DNA of 64,000 nt. Origin: Bradyrhizobium sp. 190. Its GTDB lineage: Bacteria; Pseudomonadota; Alphaproteobacteria; Rhizobiales; Xanthobacteraceae. The position numbers and the translations under genes are program-made. Shown in pieces: positions 19,204 to 28,406 of the stretch (its first letter is position 1; each line of letters opens with the position of its first letter). The notes under the pieces were generated by a model. That model made no database searches and was not told the DNA's origin. It was given only the letters and a program-made list of their open reading frames with translations. The stretch covers positions 1 to 64,000 of the forward strand of contig NZ_JADPJL010000001.1 in NCBI RefSeq assembly GCF_023073415.1, in the 5' to 3' direction.

Positions 19204-20445
19204 TCAGAGCTTTGCGTAGTCGATCGGCTTGTGTCGATCGAGCGTACGCGTGACCGGCGGCAGCGGATATTTAAGCCCTGTCGCACAATTGAACAGCATG
19301 ACGCGATCGTTTTTCGTCACGCGGCCGTCGGCAAGGCTTTGCTGGTAGGCAGCATACGTCGCCGCCCCCTCCGGACACAACAACAAGCCCTCTTCGCGCG
19401 CCACTTCGTTGAGCGCAGCAGAAATCTTCTCATCCGGCACCGCGATCGCAAATCCCTTGCTCTCGCGGACCGCGCGAAGGATCAGAAAATCTCCGACCGC
19501 CTGCGGCACGCGAATGCCTGATGCTATGGTGTGGGCATCTTCCCAGCGCGGCGCGTGCTCGCTGCCGTTCTCGAAGGCGCGCACCATCGGCGCACAGCCC
19601 GAGGCCTGCACCGCCACCATCCGCGGGCGCTTCGAGCCGATGAAGCCGATGGCCTCGAGTTCGGCAAAAGCCTTCCACATGCCGATCAAACCGGTGCCGC
19701 CGCCAGTCGGATAGAAGATCACGTCGGGCACCTCCCAGCCGAGCTGTTCGGCGAGTTCGAGGCCCATCGTCTTCTTGCCTTCGATCCGGTACGGCTCCTT
19801 CAGCGTCGAAGTGTCGAACCAGCCGGCTTTTGCTTTGCCCTCGCCGACGATCTTGCCGCAATCGTCGATCAGGCCGTTGACGCGATAGACGGTGGCGCCC
19901 TGCAGCTCGATCTCGCTGACGTTCACTTCCGGCGTATCGGCCGGGCAGAAGATCGTGGTCTTGATGCCGCAGGAGGTGGCGTAGGCTGCGAGCGCCGCGC
20001 CCGCATTGCCGTTGGTCGGCATCGCCATGTGCTTGATGCCGAGCGCCTTGCCCATCGACACCGCCATCACGAGGCCGCGGGCCTTGAACGAACCGGTCGG
20101 CAGCCGACCTTCATCTTTTACGATGATCTCCCCGCCGCCGAGCTTCTTTGCAAGCTTCGGCAGGCGAATGAGCGGCGTCGTGACTTCGCCGAGGCTGACG
20201 ATATCGGAGACTTTTCGGACCGGCAGCAATTCGCGGTAGCGCCACATGTCGGCGGGCCGTTGCGACAGCGCGTCCTTGGTTAGCGCCTTCTTCACGCCTG
20301 CGAGGTCATAGCGCACCAGCAGCGGCTTGCCGGCCTTGGAGAGGTTGTGGATCTCGTCGGCAGGATAATGATCGCCTTCCATCGCGCATTCGAGATGGGT
20401 CACGAACGTCGGACGTTCGATGGTCAGATTGTCGTTGTCTTTCAC
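19204..20445 (-). CDS. Threonine synthase-like PLP enzyme
   Basis: A 413-residue fold-type II pyridoxal-phosphate enzyme. GTG 20445 is the probable start; the open frame runs further upstream but there encodes the lpdA region in another frame. The N-terminus (FVTHLECAMEGDHYPADEIHNLSKAGKPLLVRYDL) is the zinc-ribbon-like opening of one threonine synthase group. The Schiff-base lysine is Lys121 in TGSFKARG, and the cofactor phosphate loop is GGGTGLIGM. It converts O-phosphohomoserine to threonine, or may be a related lyase: the organism may have another thrC, and this neighbourhood (Bug receptor, pdh genes) is not a threonine operon. Confidence 0.83.
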   Translation of the reverse strand: MKDNDNLTIERPTFVTHLECAMEGDHYPADEIHNLSKAGKPLLVRYDLAGVKKALTKDALSQRPADMWRYRELLPVRKVSDIVSLGEVTTPLIRLPKLAKKLGGGEIIVKDEGRLPTGSFKARGLVMAVSMGKALGIKHMAMPTNGNAGAALAAYATSCGIKTTIFCPADTPEVNVSEIELQGATVYRVNGLIDDCGKIVGEGKAKAGWFDTSTLKEPYRIEGKKTMGLELAEQLGWEVPDVIFYPTGGGTGLIGMWKAFAELEAIGFIGSKRPRMVAVQASGCAPMVRAFENGSEHAPRWEDAHTIASGIRVPQAVGDFLILRAVRESKGFAIAVPDEKISAALNEVAREEGLLLCPEGAATYAAYQQSLADGRVTKNDRVMLFNCATGLKYPLPPVTRTLDRHKPIDYAKL

Positions 20446-20492
20446 GGATTGCTCTTTCGTTTCTTGTTGGGCGCGACCGGTGGGATCACGCC

Positions 20493-21911
20493 TTACATAT
20501 TCAGCACGCGCCCATAAGCATCCAGCACGGCTTCCTTCATCATCTCCGACAGGGTCGGATGCGGGAATATCGTGTGCATCAGTTCTTCTTCCGTGGTCTC
20601 CAGGTTCATGGCGACCACGTAGCCCTGGATCAGCTCGGTCACTTCGGCACCGATCATGTGCGCGCCAAGCAATTGCCCGGTCTTCTTGTCGAAGATCACC
20701 TTGATCAGGCCCTGATCCTCGCCGAGCGCAATCGCCTTGCCATTGCCGACGAACGGGAAGCGGCCGACGCGGATTTCGCGGCCGCCCTCTTTCGCCCGGG
20801 CCTCGGTCAGACCGACGGAAGCGATCTGCGGATGGCAATAGGTGCAGCCCGGAATGAGGTTCTTGTCTATGGCATGCGGATGCAGCCCCTTGATGGCTTC
20901 GATGCAAACCACGCCTTCATGCTCGGCCTTGTGCGCCAGCATCGGGGGACCTGCGACGTCGCCGATGGCGTAGATGCCGGGAACGTTGGTCTTGCCGTAG
21001 CCGTCGATCACGACCACGCCACGATCGGTCTTGACGCCGACCTTCTCCAGCCCGAGGCCTTCGATGTTGCCGACCACGCCGACCGCCGAGATGACCCGCT
21101 CGAACTCGACCGTCTGCGGCTTCTTGCCGTCGTCGATGGTGGCGACGACGCTGTCGGCCTTCTTCTCGAGTTTTGTGACTTTGGTGTTGCTGAGGATCTT
21201 GATGCCCTGCTTTTCAAATTGCTTGCGGGCGAGACCGGCGATTTCCGCGTCCTCAACAGGGAGGATCTGCGGCAGCACCTCGACCACAGTAACATCGGCC
21301 CCCATGGTGTGGAAGAACGAAGCGAACTCGATGCCGATCGCGCCCGAGCCCACTACCAGCAGCGATTTCGGCATCCGCTCCGGCACCATCGCCTCGAAAT
21401 AGGTCCAGACCAGTTTCTTGTCGGGCTCCAGTCCCGGCAGCACGCGCGGCCGCGCGCCGGTGGCAAGGATGATATGCTTGGCCTGATAGGCACCCTCGCC
21501 CAGCGCGCCCTTCGGCGCTTCAACCTGGGACTTCTTCACCGTGACCTTGCCGGGCGCATCAATCGATGCGTCGCCCCAGATCACCGTGATCTTGTTCTTC
21601 TTCATCAGGAAGCCGACGCCGTCATTGAGGCGTTTTGAAACGCCCCGCGAGCGCGCCACCACGGCCTTGGGATCGAACGAGACTTTCTCGGCGGAAAGCC
21701 CGTAATCCTTGGCGTGCTGCATGTAATGGTAGATTTCCGCCGAGCGCAGCAGCGCCTTGGTCGGGATGCAGCCCCAGTTCAGGCAGATGCCGCCGAGATA
21801 GGATTTCTCGACGATCGCGGTCTTGAAACCGAGCTGGGCGGCGCGGATCGCGGTGACGTAGCCGCCTGGGCCGGAGCCGATGATGATGACGTCGAAGGAT
21901 GTGTCGGCCAT
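20493..21911 (-). CDS. lpdA: Dihydrolipoyl dehydrogenase (E3)
   Basis: A 472-residue flavoprotein that reoxidises the lipoyl groups of the pyruvate dehydrogenase complex using NAD+. ATG 21911 gives the correct N-terminus, with the FAD loop IIIGSGPGGYVTAIRAA. The redox disulfide is GGICLNWGCIPTKAL (Cys43, Cys48). The NAD-binding loop is VVGSGAIGIEFASFF, and the C-terminal HPHPTLSEMM holds the catalytic His-Glu pair. It lies downstream of pdhC but is separated from it by an unrelated gene. Confidence 0.97.
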   Translation of the reverse strand: MADTSFDVIIIGSGPGGYVTAIRAAQLGFKTAIVEKSYLGGICLNWGCIPTKALLRSAEIYHYMQHAKDYGLSAEKVSFDPKAVVARSRGVSKRLNDGVGFLMKKNKITVIWGDASIDAPGKVTVKKSQVEAPKGALGEGAYQAKHIILATGARPRVLPGLEPDKKLVWTYFEAMVPERMPKSLLVVGSGAIGIEFASFFHTMGADVTVVEVLPQILPVEDAEIAGLARKQFEKQGIKILSNTKVTKLEKKADSVVATIDDGKKPQTVEFERVISAVGVVGNIEGLGLEKVGVKTDRGVVVIDGYGKTNVPGIYAIGDVAGPPMLAHKAEHEGVVCIEAIKGLHPHAIDKNLIPGCTYCHPQIASVGLTEARAKEGGREIRVGRFPFVGNGKAIALGEDQGLIKVIFDKKTGQLLGAHMIGAEVTELIQGYVVAMNLETTEEELMHTIFPHPTLSEMMKEAVLDAYGRVLNM

Positions 21912-22052
21912 GAAGGCTCCGCTTAAACCGAAGAACAGAGGAGACCGAGCACGCGGATTGCATGCGCGATCCATGCGTGGATAAAAGTGGGAACCATCAG
22001 CCAGAACGCCATTCGAGATATCCTTGACGCGTCACGATATCCTCCGCTCGAA

Positions 22053-22718
22053 TTATTCGCGCGCCTTCGAAAGCGGAATCCCGAATAAGGGGGCCATCTC
22101 TACATCGAGATACCGGTCCATTTCTATCTTTGTTCCGTCGTGGAGTTCAATCTCGGCCATGCATAGGCAAGAGCCATACATCTCTGCTGTCATGGCAAAT
22201 TGTTCGTTTCCGTTCTCGATTACGTACTTCGCCCCAAAGTCTTGATCCGCGTTACCCCAATGCTCTCCCAGAAAGTAAGTAACTCGCTTCACGTCGTTAA
22301 AACGTCCACGCTGCCTGTGTGAATGAAGAAAGACAGACACTCCAAAAACGCGGTACTTATTTTCCTCAAACCTAGCTGGCTCAACAGGCTTGATCGTATG
22401 TACGAGCATTAGGTTATTGCGCGAGGAATACACCCGATCTCGTCTAGCAACATCCGCCTTGAGGGCCGAGTCGAGCCTTAGTGCTCCGCTTTCATTCTTG
22501 AGCACCTCGCCGCTCAGGGTGATGGTCGCGCCCTTAAGTCTCAACGATCCAAATTCGATATCCGTAGCCGACTCTATTCGTCGCAAAACTATGGTCACAA
22601 TTTCCTGCAGTCTGTCGCGCAGAAGATAAACGCCACCTACAAGAACCACTGGCCAACTGAAGGGCGCAAGCGCTGTTAGTAAGTCTGCGCCCTGGGAGAG
22701 CAACGGCTTGTCAGACAT
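22053..22718 (-). CDS. Membrane-anchored protein with a possible prokaryotic YEATS domain
   Basis: A 221-residue protein with one N-terminal membrane helix (FSWPVVLVGGVYLL, about 21-36), a short linker helix, and a C-terminal beta-rich domain (about 120-215). That domain has the strand pattern of the prokaryotic YEATS family: YRVFGVSVFLH, VKRVTYFLGEHW, a YGSCLCMAEIELHDGT hairpin and DRYLDVE. In that family an immunoglobulin-like domain is often paired with membrane helices or signalling modules; its ligand is unknown. The gene interrupts pdhC and lpdA, and its codon use is visibly AT-richer than its neighbours, suggesting acquisition. The YEATS call is motif-level inference. Confidence 0.6.
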   Translation of the reverse strand: MSDKPLLSQGADLLTALAPFSWPVVLVGGVYLLRDRLQEIVTIVLRRIESATDIEFGSLRLKGATITLSGEVLKNESGALRLDSALKADVARRDRVYSSRNNLMLVHTIKPVEPARFEENKYRVFGVSVFLHSHRQRGRFNDVKRVTYFLGEHWGNADQDFGAKYVIENGNEQFAMTAEMYGSCLCMAEIELHDGTKIEMDRYLDVEMAPLFGIPLSKARE

Positions 22719-22744
22719 TCGTCCACCAATCTGGTACGGCCAAA

Positions 22745-24091
22745 TTAGACCATCATCATCACGGGGTTTTCGATCAGCTGCTTGAAGGCGCCGATCAGTT
22801 CGGCGCCGAGCGCGCCGTCGATGGCGCGGTGATCGCAGGACAGCGTGACGCTCATCATCTGCGCGATCTCGATCTTGCCGGCGCGCACCACGGGGCGCTC
22901 CTCGCTGGTGCCAACGGCGAGGATCGTCGCCTGCGGCGGGTTGATCACGGCGGTGAAGTGATTGATGCCGTACATGCCGAGGTTCGACACCGCGGTGGTG
23001 CCGCCCTGATATTCTTCCGGCTTCAGTTTGCGGGCGCGGGCGCGCGCCGCATAATCCTTCATCTCGGCGGAAATCGCCGACAGCGTCTTGGTTTCGGCCT
23101 TGCGGATGATCGGCGTAATCAGGCCGCCGGGCATCGCGACGGCCACGCCGATGTCGGAATGCTTGTGCTTGAGCATGCCGCCTTCGGTCCAGCTCACGTT
23201 GCAGTTGGGAATCCGCTGCAGCGCGACCGCCATCGCCTTGATGACGAAGTCGTTGACCGAGAGCTTGTAGAGCGGCTTCTTTTCCTTGTCCTTCGGTGCT
23301 GCGGCATTGATCTCCTCCCGGGCAACCAGGAGCTTGCCGATGTCGCAGTCCATCGTCAGGTAGAACACCGGCACGGTCTGCACCGATGCGGTGAGCCTTT
23401 GCGCAATCGTGCGGCGCATGCCGTCATGCGGCACGATTTCGTAGGAGCCCTCCTCGAACAAAGCGAGGATCTGCTTGTCCGACATCGACGGTGCAATGCT
23501 CGGGCCGCCCGCGGGCGCTGCAGCCGGAGCCTTCAGGCCCTTGCCGGATTTCGCGCCTTCGACGTCGCGCGCAACGACGCGGCCATGCGGGCCGGAGCCG
23601 GTGATGCGCGACAGATCGATGCTGGCGTCCTTGGCGAGACGGCGGGCGAGCGGCGACGAGAAGATGCGGGCGTGGCCGTTGCCCTGCGAAGCGGAAGCCG
23701 CCGCCTGCGGCGCCGCGGCCTGCGTCGGCCCGGTTGCCGCGGGTTTTGGCGCGGGCGCGGCGGCAGGTGCCGGTGCGGCTGCCGGTTTTGCGGCAGGCGC
23801 TTCGGCGGCCTTTGGTGCCGGCGCGGCCCCTGCTGCCTTCACGTCCTCGCCGTCGCCGGCCAGGACCGCGATGATATCGTTGACCGGCACGTCCTGCGTG
23901 CCCTCGGGCACCAGGATTTTTGCAATCGTGCCCTCGTCGACCGCTTCGACTTCCATGGTCGCCTTGTCGGTCTCGATCTCCGCGATCACGTCGCCGGATT
24001 TGACCTTGTCGCCCTCTTTCTTGAGCCACTTGGCAAGGTTGCCCTTTTCCATCGTGGGCGACAGCGCGGGCATCAAAATGTTGATCGGCAT
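22745..24091 (-). CDS. pdhC: Pyruvate dehydrogenase complex E2, dihydrolipoamide acetyltransferase
   Basis: A 448-residue core subunit that transfers acetyl groups from lipoate to CoA. Order: lipoyl domain (about 1-78, lipoylated lysine in ETDKATMEV), an Ala/Pro-rich hinge (about 85-140), the peripheral E1/E3-binding domain (about 146-182, [20 protein letters not shown]), a second hinge, and the catalytic acyltransferase domain (about 215-448) with [12 protein letters not shown] carrying the active-site His and Asp. ATG 24091 is the family start. It follows the DUF5076 gene by two bases, so the genes are tightly linked. Confidence 0.97.
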   Translation of the reverse strand: MPINILMPALSPTMEKGNLAKWLKKEGDKVKSGDVIAEIETDKATMEVEAVDEGTIAKILVPEGTQDVPVNDIIAVLAGDGEDVKAAGAAPAPKAAEAPAAKPAAAPAPAAAPAPKPAATGPTQAAAPQAAASASQGNGHARIFSSPLARRLAKDASIDLSRITGSGPHGRVVARDVEGAKSGKGLKAPAAAPAGGPSIAPSMSDKQILALFEEGSYEIVPHDGMRRTIAQRLTASVQTVPVFYLTMDCDIGKLLVAREEINAAAPKDKEKKPLYKLSVNDFVIKAMAVALQRIPNCNVSWTEGGMLKHKHSDIGVAVAMPGGLITPIIRKAETKTLSAISAEMKDYAARARARKLKPEEYQGGTTAVSNLGMYGINHFTAVINPPQATILAVGTSEERPVVRAGKIEIAQMMSVTLSCDHRAIDGALGAELIGAFKQLIENPVMMMV

Positions 24092-24093
24092 TG

Positions 24094-24399
24094 TCAGTGA
24101 CCCTGTTGCGACCGGGGCGTGGTTGAGCCCATATCGGTCGGCCGGTTGATCTCGGCTTCGAACATGTCGACGATACGCGTCAGCGCCTCGTCTTCGGTGT
24201 AACCGCTCTCGCGCGCATAGGCGCGGGCAGCGTGGCGCGCGATATCGACCAGAAGCATGCCCCACAAGTCAGGCTCCTCGAATGCGCGCTGGAACGCGAT
24301 CGAGAGCCCGCCATCGACGACGAACGCGCGCAGCACTTCGACGGCGTCCTCGCGGCCGATGACGTCGGGCGGCAACGGCTGTTCGTTGGGACCGGCCAT
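24094..24399 (-). CDS. DUF5076 family protein in the pdh operon
   Basis: A 101-residue acidic, soluble protein with no signal or membrane segment. The sequence ([42 protein letters not shown]) is the DUF5076 type that sits between E1 beta and E2 genes in Bradyrhizobium relatives. Two bases separate it from pdhC and six from pdhB, so it is translated from the same message. The function is unknown; a role in assembly or tuning of the complex is a guess from position. Confidence 0.85.
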   Translation of the reverse strand: MAGPNEQPLPPDVIGREDAVEVLRAFVVDGGLSIAFQRAFEEPDLWGMLLVDIARHAARAYARESGYTEDEALTRIVDMFEAEINRPTDMGSTTPRSQQGH

Positions 24400-24405
24400 A
24401 TCGAC

Positions 24406-25800
24406 CTACCGATAGGCAACGGCTTTGGCGGCCGCGACCACCTCGGCCACGTTGGGCAATGCGAGCTTTTCGAGGTTTGCCGCATAGGGCATCGGCACGT
24501 CCTTGCCGGAGACCCGCGCCACCGGCGCATCCAGATAGTCGAAGGCGTGCTCCATGATGCGGGCGGCGATCTCGGCGCCGACGCCAGACTGCTGCCAGCC
24601 CTCTTCCACCGTAACCGCGCGACCGGTCTTCTTCACGGATGCAATGATGGTCTCGGTGTCCATCGGGCGCAGCGTGCGCAAGTCGATCACCTCGGCCTCG
24701 ATGCCCTCCTTGGCGAGTTCATCGGCAGCCTTCAGCGCATAGGTCATGCCGTTCGACCACGAGATCAGCGTCACGTCCTTGCCCGATCGCACGATCCGCG
24801 CCTTGCCGATCGGGATCACGTAATCGTCGAGTTTCGGTACCTCGCCGGTGTGGCCGTACAAAACCTCGTTTTCGAGGAAGATGACCGGGTTGGGATCGCG
24901 GATCGCAGCTTTCAAGAGGCCCTTGTAATCGGCGGCCGAGAACGGTGCGATCACCTTCAACCCCGGAATCTGCGAGTACCACGCCGAGTAATCCTGGCTG
25001 TGCTGGGCGGCGACGCGGGCGGCCGCACCGTTGGGTCCGCGGAACACGATCGAGCAGCCCATCTGGCCGCCCGACATGTACAGCGTCTTGGCCGCGGAGT
25101 TGATGATCTGGTCGATCGCCTGCATGGCGAAGTTGAACGTCATGAATTCGACGATCGGCTTCAGCCCTGACATCGCAGCACCAACGCCGACGCCGGCAAA
25201 ACCGTGCTCGGTGATCGGGGTGTCGATCACGCGCCGCGCGCCAAACTCCTGTAGCAGGCCCTGTGTCACCTTGTAGGCGCCCTGATACTCGGCGACCTCT
25301 TCGCCCATCACGAACACGTCGCCGTCGCGACGCATCTCCTCGGCCATCGCATCGCGCAGCGCTTCGCGGATGGTCTGGGTGATCATCTCGGTGCCGGCAG
25401 GGACTTCCGGATCGGGCTCCGCGACGACTGCGGCCGGGGCGGATGGCGGTGCCGAAATCATCGGCTTGCCCTCGCCGACCGGCGAGCGGGATTCCTCGAC
25501 TTCCTTCGCAACATTGGGCGCCGCGGCGGGCGCCTTGCCGAGATCGGCGGCGCTCTCGCCGTCGGACAAAATGGTCGCGATCGGCGTATTGACGGCGACG
25601 TCGGCGGTGCCTTCGGGGATCAATATCCTACCGAGCGTGCCCTCGTCGGTCGCCTCGACTTCCATCGTCGCCTTGTCGGTCTCGATCTCGGCGATGACAT
25701 CGCCCGACTTGATCGTCTCGCCTTCCTTCTTCAGCCACTTCGCAAGGTTGCCCTTTTCCATGGTGGGCGACAGCGCAGGCATCAGCACTTGAATGGGCAT
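24406..25800 (-). CDS. pdhB: Pyruvate dehydrogenase E1 beta subunit with N-terminal lipoyl domain
   Basis: A 464-residue subunit. The first 78 residues are a lipoyl domain ([20 protein letters not shown], lysine in [11 protein letters not shown]) almost identical to that of E2, then an Ala/Pro/Ser linker (about 85-135), then the transketolase-like E1 beta domain (about 140-464, [35 protein letters not shown]). Lipoylated E1 beta is known in rhizobial alphaproteobacteria. ATG 25800 is preferred over one six codons earlier because it aligns with the lipoyl start. It pairs with pdhA upstream to form the thiamine-diphosphate site. Confidence 0.96.
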   Translation of the reverse strand: MPIQVLMPALSPTMEKGNLAKWLKKEGETIKSGDVIAEIETDKATMEVEATDEGTLGRILIPEGTADVAVNTPIATILSDGESAADLGKAPAAAPNVAKEVEESRSPVGEGKPMISAPPSAPAAVVAEPDPEVPAGTEMITQTIREALRDAMAEEMRRDGDVFVMGEEVAEYQGAYKVTQGLLQEFGARRVIDTPITEHGFAGVGVGAAMSGLKPIVEFMTFNFAMQAIDQIINSAAKTLYMSGGQMGCSIVFRGPNGAAARVAAQHSQDYSAWYSQIPGLKVIAPFSAADYKGLLKAAIRDPNPVIFLENEVLYGHTGEVPKLDDYVIPIGKARIVRSGKDVTLISWSNGMTYALKAADELAKEGIEAEVIDLRTLRPMDTETIIASVKKTGRAVTVEEGWQQSGVGAEIAARIMEHAFDYLDAPVARVSGKDVPMPYAANLEKLALPNVAEVVAAAKAVAYR

Positions 25801-25901
25801 ATCGGCTCCCGAAATCACTCGTCAGTTGGTTCTGCGCTCGTTTGGTTGGAACGTAGCCAGAGTCGCAAAACCGGTCCCGCTTTTGCGATATATTTGTTGA
25901 A

Positions 25902-26921
25902 TTACCTGTAGACGTCGGTCCAGAGCTCGGACGCATCGGGCTCGGGATCGCGCTGGGCGAAATCCGCCGACGCGTTGACGATCTCGCGCACCTCGGCGTC
26001 GATGGCCTTCAATTCCTGCTCGCTGACCTTGGCGGCCAACAGGCGGTTGCGAACCTGCTCGATCGGGTCCTGGTCGGTGCGGATCTTCTCGACCTCTTCG
26101 CGGGTCCGGTATTTGGCCGGGTCCGACATCGAGTGACCGCGGTAGCGGTAGGTCTGCATTTCCAGGATGAACGGCCCCTTGCCGGCGCGGCACCAGGCCA
26201 CCGCCTCGTCGCCCGCGGCCTTCACGGCGCGGACGTCCATGCCGTCGATCTGCTGGCCCGGAATGTTGAAGGAAGCGCCGCGCTTGGAAAAATCGGTCAG
26301 GGCCGAGGAGCGCGTCACCGAGGTGCCCATGGCGTAGCGATTGTTCTCGATCACGTAGATCACCGGGAGCTTCCACAGCTCCGCCATGTTGAAGCTTTCG
26401 TAGACCTGGCCCTGGTTGGAAGCGCCGTCGCCGAAATAGGCGACGCTGACGAAATCATTGCCGCGGTAGCGGTTGGCGAAGGCCAGACCCGTCCCGAGCG
26501 AGACCTGGGCGCCGACGATGCCATGGCCGCCGTAGAAATTCTTTTCCATGCTGAACATGTGCATGGAGCCGCCCTTGCCCTTGGAATAGCCGCCGCGACG
26601 ACCGGTGAGCTCGGCCATCACGCCGTTGGCGTCCATGCCGCAGGCCAGCATGTGGCCGTGGTCGCGGTATCCAGTTATGACCTGATCGCCCTGCTTGAGG
26701 GCCATCTGCATCCCGACCACGACAGCCTCCTGGCCGATGTAGAGATGGCAGAAGCCGCCGATTGCGCCCATGCCGTAGAGCTGGCCGGCCTTTTCCTCAA
26801 AGCGCCGGATCAGCAGCATATCCCGCAGCGCCGCCAGTTCCTGTGCCTTGGTGAATTCCGGTGGGGATGCGTTTGCCTTTTGCCCTGATTCCTTTTCGAC
26901 GCTTTTCTTGGGTGCGGCCAT
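25902..26921 (-). CDS. pdhA: Pyruvate dehydrogenase E1 alpha subunit
   Basis: A 339-residue subunit that binds thiamine diphosphate and decarboxylates pyruvate. The cofactor motif runs from GDGASNQGQVYESFNMAE to VIYVIENN in mid-chain. The phosphorylation-loop-like segment RYRGHSMSDPAKYRT is near residue 270. The N-terminus is a Lys/Ser-rich extension before the LRDMLLIRRFEEKAGQLYGMG opening of the domain. It is the first gene of the pdh run on this strand, 101 bases ahead of pdhB. The pathway is conversion of pyruvate to acetyl-CoA. Confidence 0.97.
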   Translation of the reverse strand: MAAPKKSVEKESGQKANASPPEFTKAQELAALRDMLLIRRFEEKAGQLYGMGAIGGFCHLYIGQEAVVVGMQMALKQGDQVITGYRDHGHMLACGMDANGVMAELTGRRGGYSKGKGGSMHMFSMEKNFYGGHGIVGAQVSLGTGLAFANRYRGNDFVSVAYFGDGASNQGQVYESFNMAELWKLPVIYVIENNRYAMGTSVTRSSALTDFSKRGASFNIPGQQIDGMDVRAVKAAGDEAVAWCRAGKGPFILEMQTYRYRGHSMSDPAKYRTREEVEKIRTDQDPIEQVRNRLLAAKVSEQELKAIDAEVREIVNASADFAQRDPEPDASELWTDVYR

Positions 26922-27130
26922 GGCAAATCCGGATGAGAGAGACGATCAGCCCTCTCTAACCCAAGTCAAACCGGCGTGAAAGGATTGCGTGCGCTGGAGA
27001 AAATATTGCTATGCCGCACTGCAGCGCGGCGCGACATTTTCGAAATCGATTTCGCGTTTTTTTGAAATTTGCGGACCAGCGTGCGGACGTCAAGCCAACG
27101 ACGACGGTGTCCATGACACCGGTTTGACAA

Positions 27131-27448
27131 TCAGTTCGGCTTGATGGTTCGGATCAGGTCCCGCGGATTGGCGTAGTCGAGCTGGAAGCGCGCGCGCTCG
27201 TCCAGCATATCAGGATCGACCCGGTTGGACCGCAACAGCGAAACCCGCTGCTCGCCCTGCGCCCGCTCCCGCTTCAGCCGCGCCAGCTCCGAGGTCAGCG
27301 CGACGATCTCCTGATCGAGTTCCTGGCGCGCGTTCAGCCCGTATTTGCCGGTATAGGCGTTGACACCGAAATAGCCGACCATCAGCGCCGCCATCGTGTA
27401 GAGGGCGAGGCCTGTCAGAATGGATTTTAGGCGCGTGCGGGAGACCAT
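27131..27448 (-). CDS. ftsB: Septum formation initiator FtsB/DivIC family
   Basis: A 105-residue bitopic inner-membrane protein: a short cytoplasmic end, one membrane helix (about 13-30, LTGLALYTMAALMVGYFGV), then a periplasmic coiled coil (about 40-75, LDQEIVALTSELARLKRERA) and the DPDMLDERARFQLDYANPRDLI segment conserved in FtsB. It should join FtsL and FtsQ at the division site. Its place beside pdhA and near eno is the usual alphaproteobacterial arrangement. Confidence 0.92.
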   Translation of the reverse strand: MVSRTRLKSILTGLALYTMAALMVGYFGVNAYTGKYGLNARQELDQEIVALTSELARLKRERAQGEQRVSLLRSNRVDPDMLDERARFQLDYANPRDLIRTIKPN

Positions 27449-27524
27449 GGCGCTAAGATGCGACGGTCGGGTTAATGGAATCCTAAGACGGCGGGTGTGA
27501 GCGACGAGGACCCCGCCCTCTTCC

Positions 27525-27671
27525 CGTCATTGCCTGCGACAAACGCGAAGCGTTTGCGCAAGGGAGCGACAGCGACGACTTGTCCGCCGTAGCTCGAAGA
27601 GCGAAGGCGGAAGCAATCCATCTTTCGGTTATGCCGCGCTATGGATTGCTTCGCTTCGCTCGCAATGACGG
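27525..27671. repeat. Nested palindromic intergenic repeat
   Basis: The ends read CGTCATTGC and GCAATGACG. Inside, AAGCAATCCAT at the centre pairs with ATGGATTGCTT across a 19-base loop, and GCTTCGCTTCGCTCGCAATGACG closes the element. The words are those of the widespread Bradyrhizobium intergenic repeat that begins CGTCATTGCGAGCG. It lies between the end of the FMN reductase gene and the start of ftsB and could form a large stem-loop in RNA. Confidence 0.75.
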
Positions 27672-27682
27672 CGAGAGAGCGG

Positions 27683-28237
27683 TTACTTGTTCTGCTTCTC
27701 GATGAACGCCGCGAAGGCATCGATATATTGCTGCAGCACCTTCTGCACCGCTTCCTTGGTGAGCTGGCCCTTGTCGTCGAAAGCGTCGCCGACACCGTTG
27801 AGATAGATTTCGGGCTGGCCGAGGATCGGGCCGGCAATACCCGGCAGGATGTTCTGCAAATGCTTGGCCGCGTTGACGCCGCCGAGCGCGCCCGGGGAAT
27901 TGCTGATGATGCCAACGGGCTTGCCGAGGAACGAGCTCTTGCCATAGGGACGCGAGCCGACATCGATGGCGTTCTTCAATACGCCGGGGATCGAGCGGTT
28001 GTATTCCGGCGTCACGAACAGCACGCCGTTCGATTTCTGCAGCTTCTCGCGGAACGCCAGCCAGTCGGCCGGGGGTGCGGCTTCCAGATCCTGGTTGAAG
28101 AAGGAAATATCGCCGAGCGTCGTGACGTCGAGCTTCAGCGAAGCCGGCGCCAGTTTTGCGAGCGCGTTGGCGACCTTGAGCGAAAAGCTCTCTTTGCGAA
28201 GACTGCCGACGATGGTGACGATGGTATGGGTGGCCAT
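27683..28237 (-). CDS. NADPH-dependent FMN reductase family protein
   Basis: A 184-residue flavodoxin-fold reductase. The FMN phosphate loop is GSLRKESFSLKVANAL near the N-terminus, TPEYNRSIPGVLKNAID in the middle contacts the flavin ring, and SNSPGALGGVNAAKHLQ follows. The family (ChrR/SsuE/ArsH-like) reduces quinones, chromate or free FMN; the substrate here is unknown. ATG 28237 is chosen since the nucleotide fold begins five residues later. Only a repeat separates it from ftsB. Confidence 0.9.
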   Translation of the reverse strand: MATHTIVTIVGSLRKESFSLKVANALAKLAPASLKLDVTTLGDISFFNQDLEAAPPADWLAFREKLQKSNGVLFVTPEYNRSIPGVLKNAIDVGSRPYGKSSFLGKPVGIISNSPGALGGVNAAKHLQNILPGIAGPILGQPEIYLNGVGDAFDDKGQLTKEAVQKVLQQYIDAFAAFIEKQNK

Positions 28238-28351
28238 TGGATATCCCTTGTGAAGCAAAAGCGCCGGGCGCACTTAAGCCAGATCGACAAAAAGATGCAA
28301 GTGCATCAACTTATCTTTATGACCGGCTCGGGAGAATTCCCTGCTCCCCAT

Positions 28352-28384
28352 ACAAAAAACAGGCCGCCTGAAGGGCGGCCTGTT
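28352..28384 (-). terminator. Rho-independent terminator of the quinone-reductase-like gene
   Basis: On the minus strand, AACAGGCCGCC pairs with GGCGGCCTGTT over a five-base loop (11 perfect pairs) and is followed by a run of six T. It begins about 23 bases after the stop of the 28407-29543 gene. A convincing intrinsic terminator. Confidence 0.9.
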
Positions 28385-28406
28385 CGCGCAGATAAACACG
28401 GGCAGG

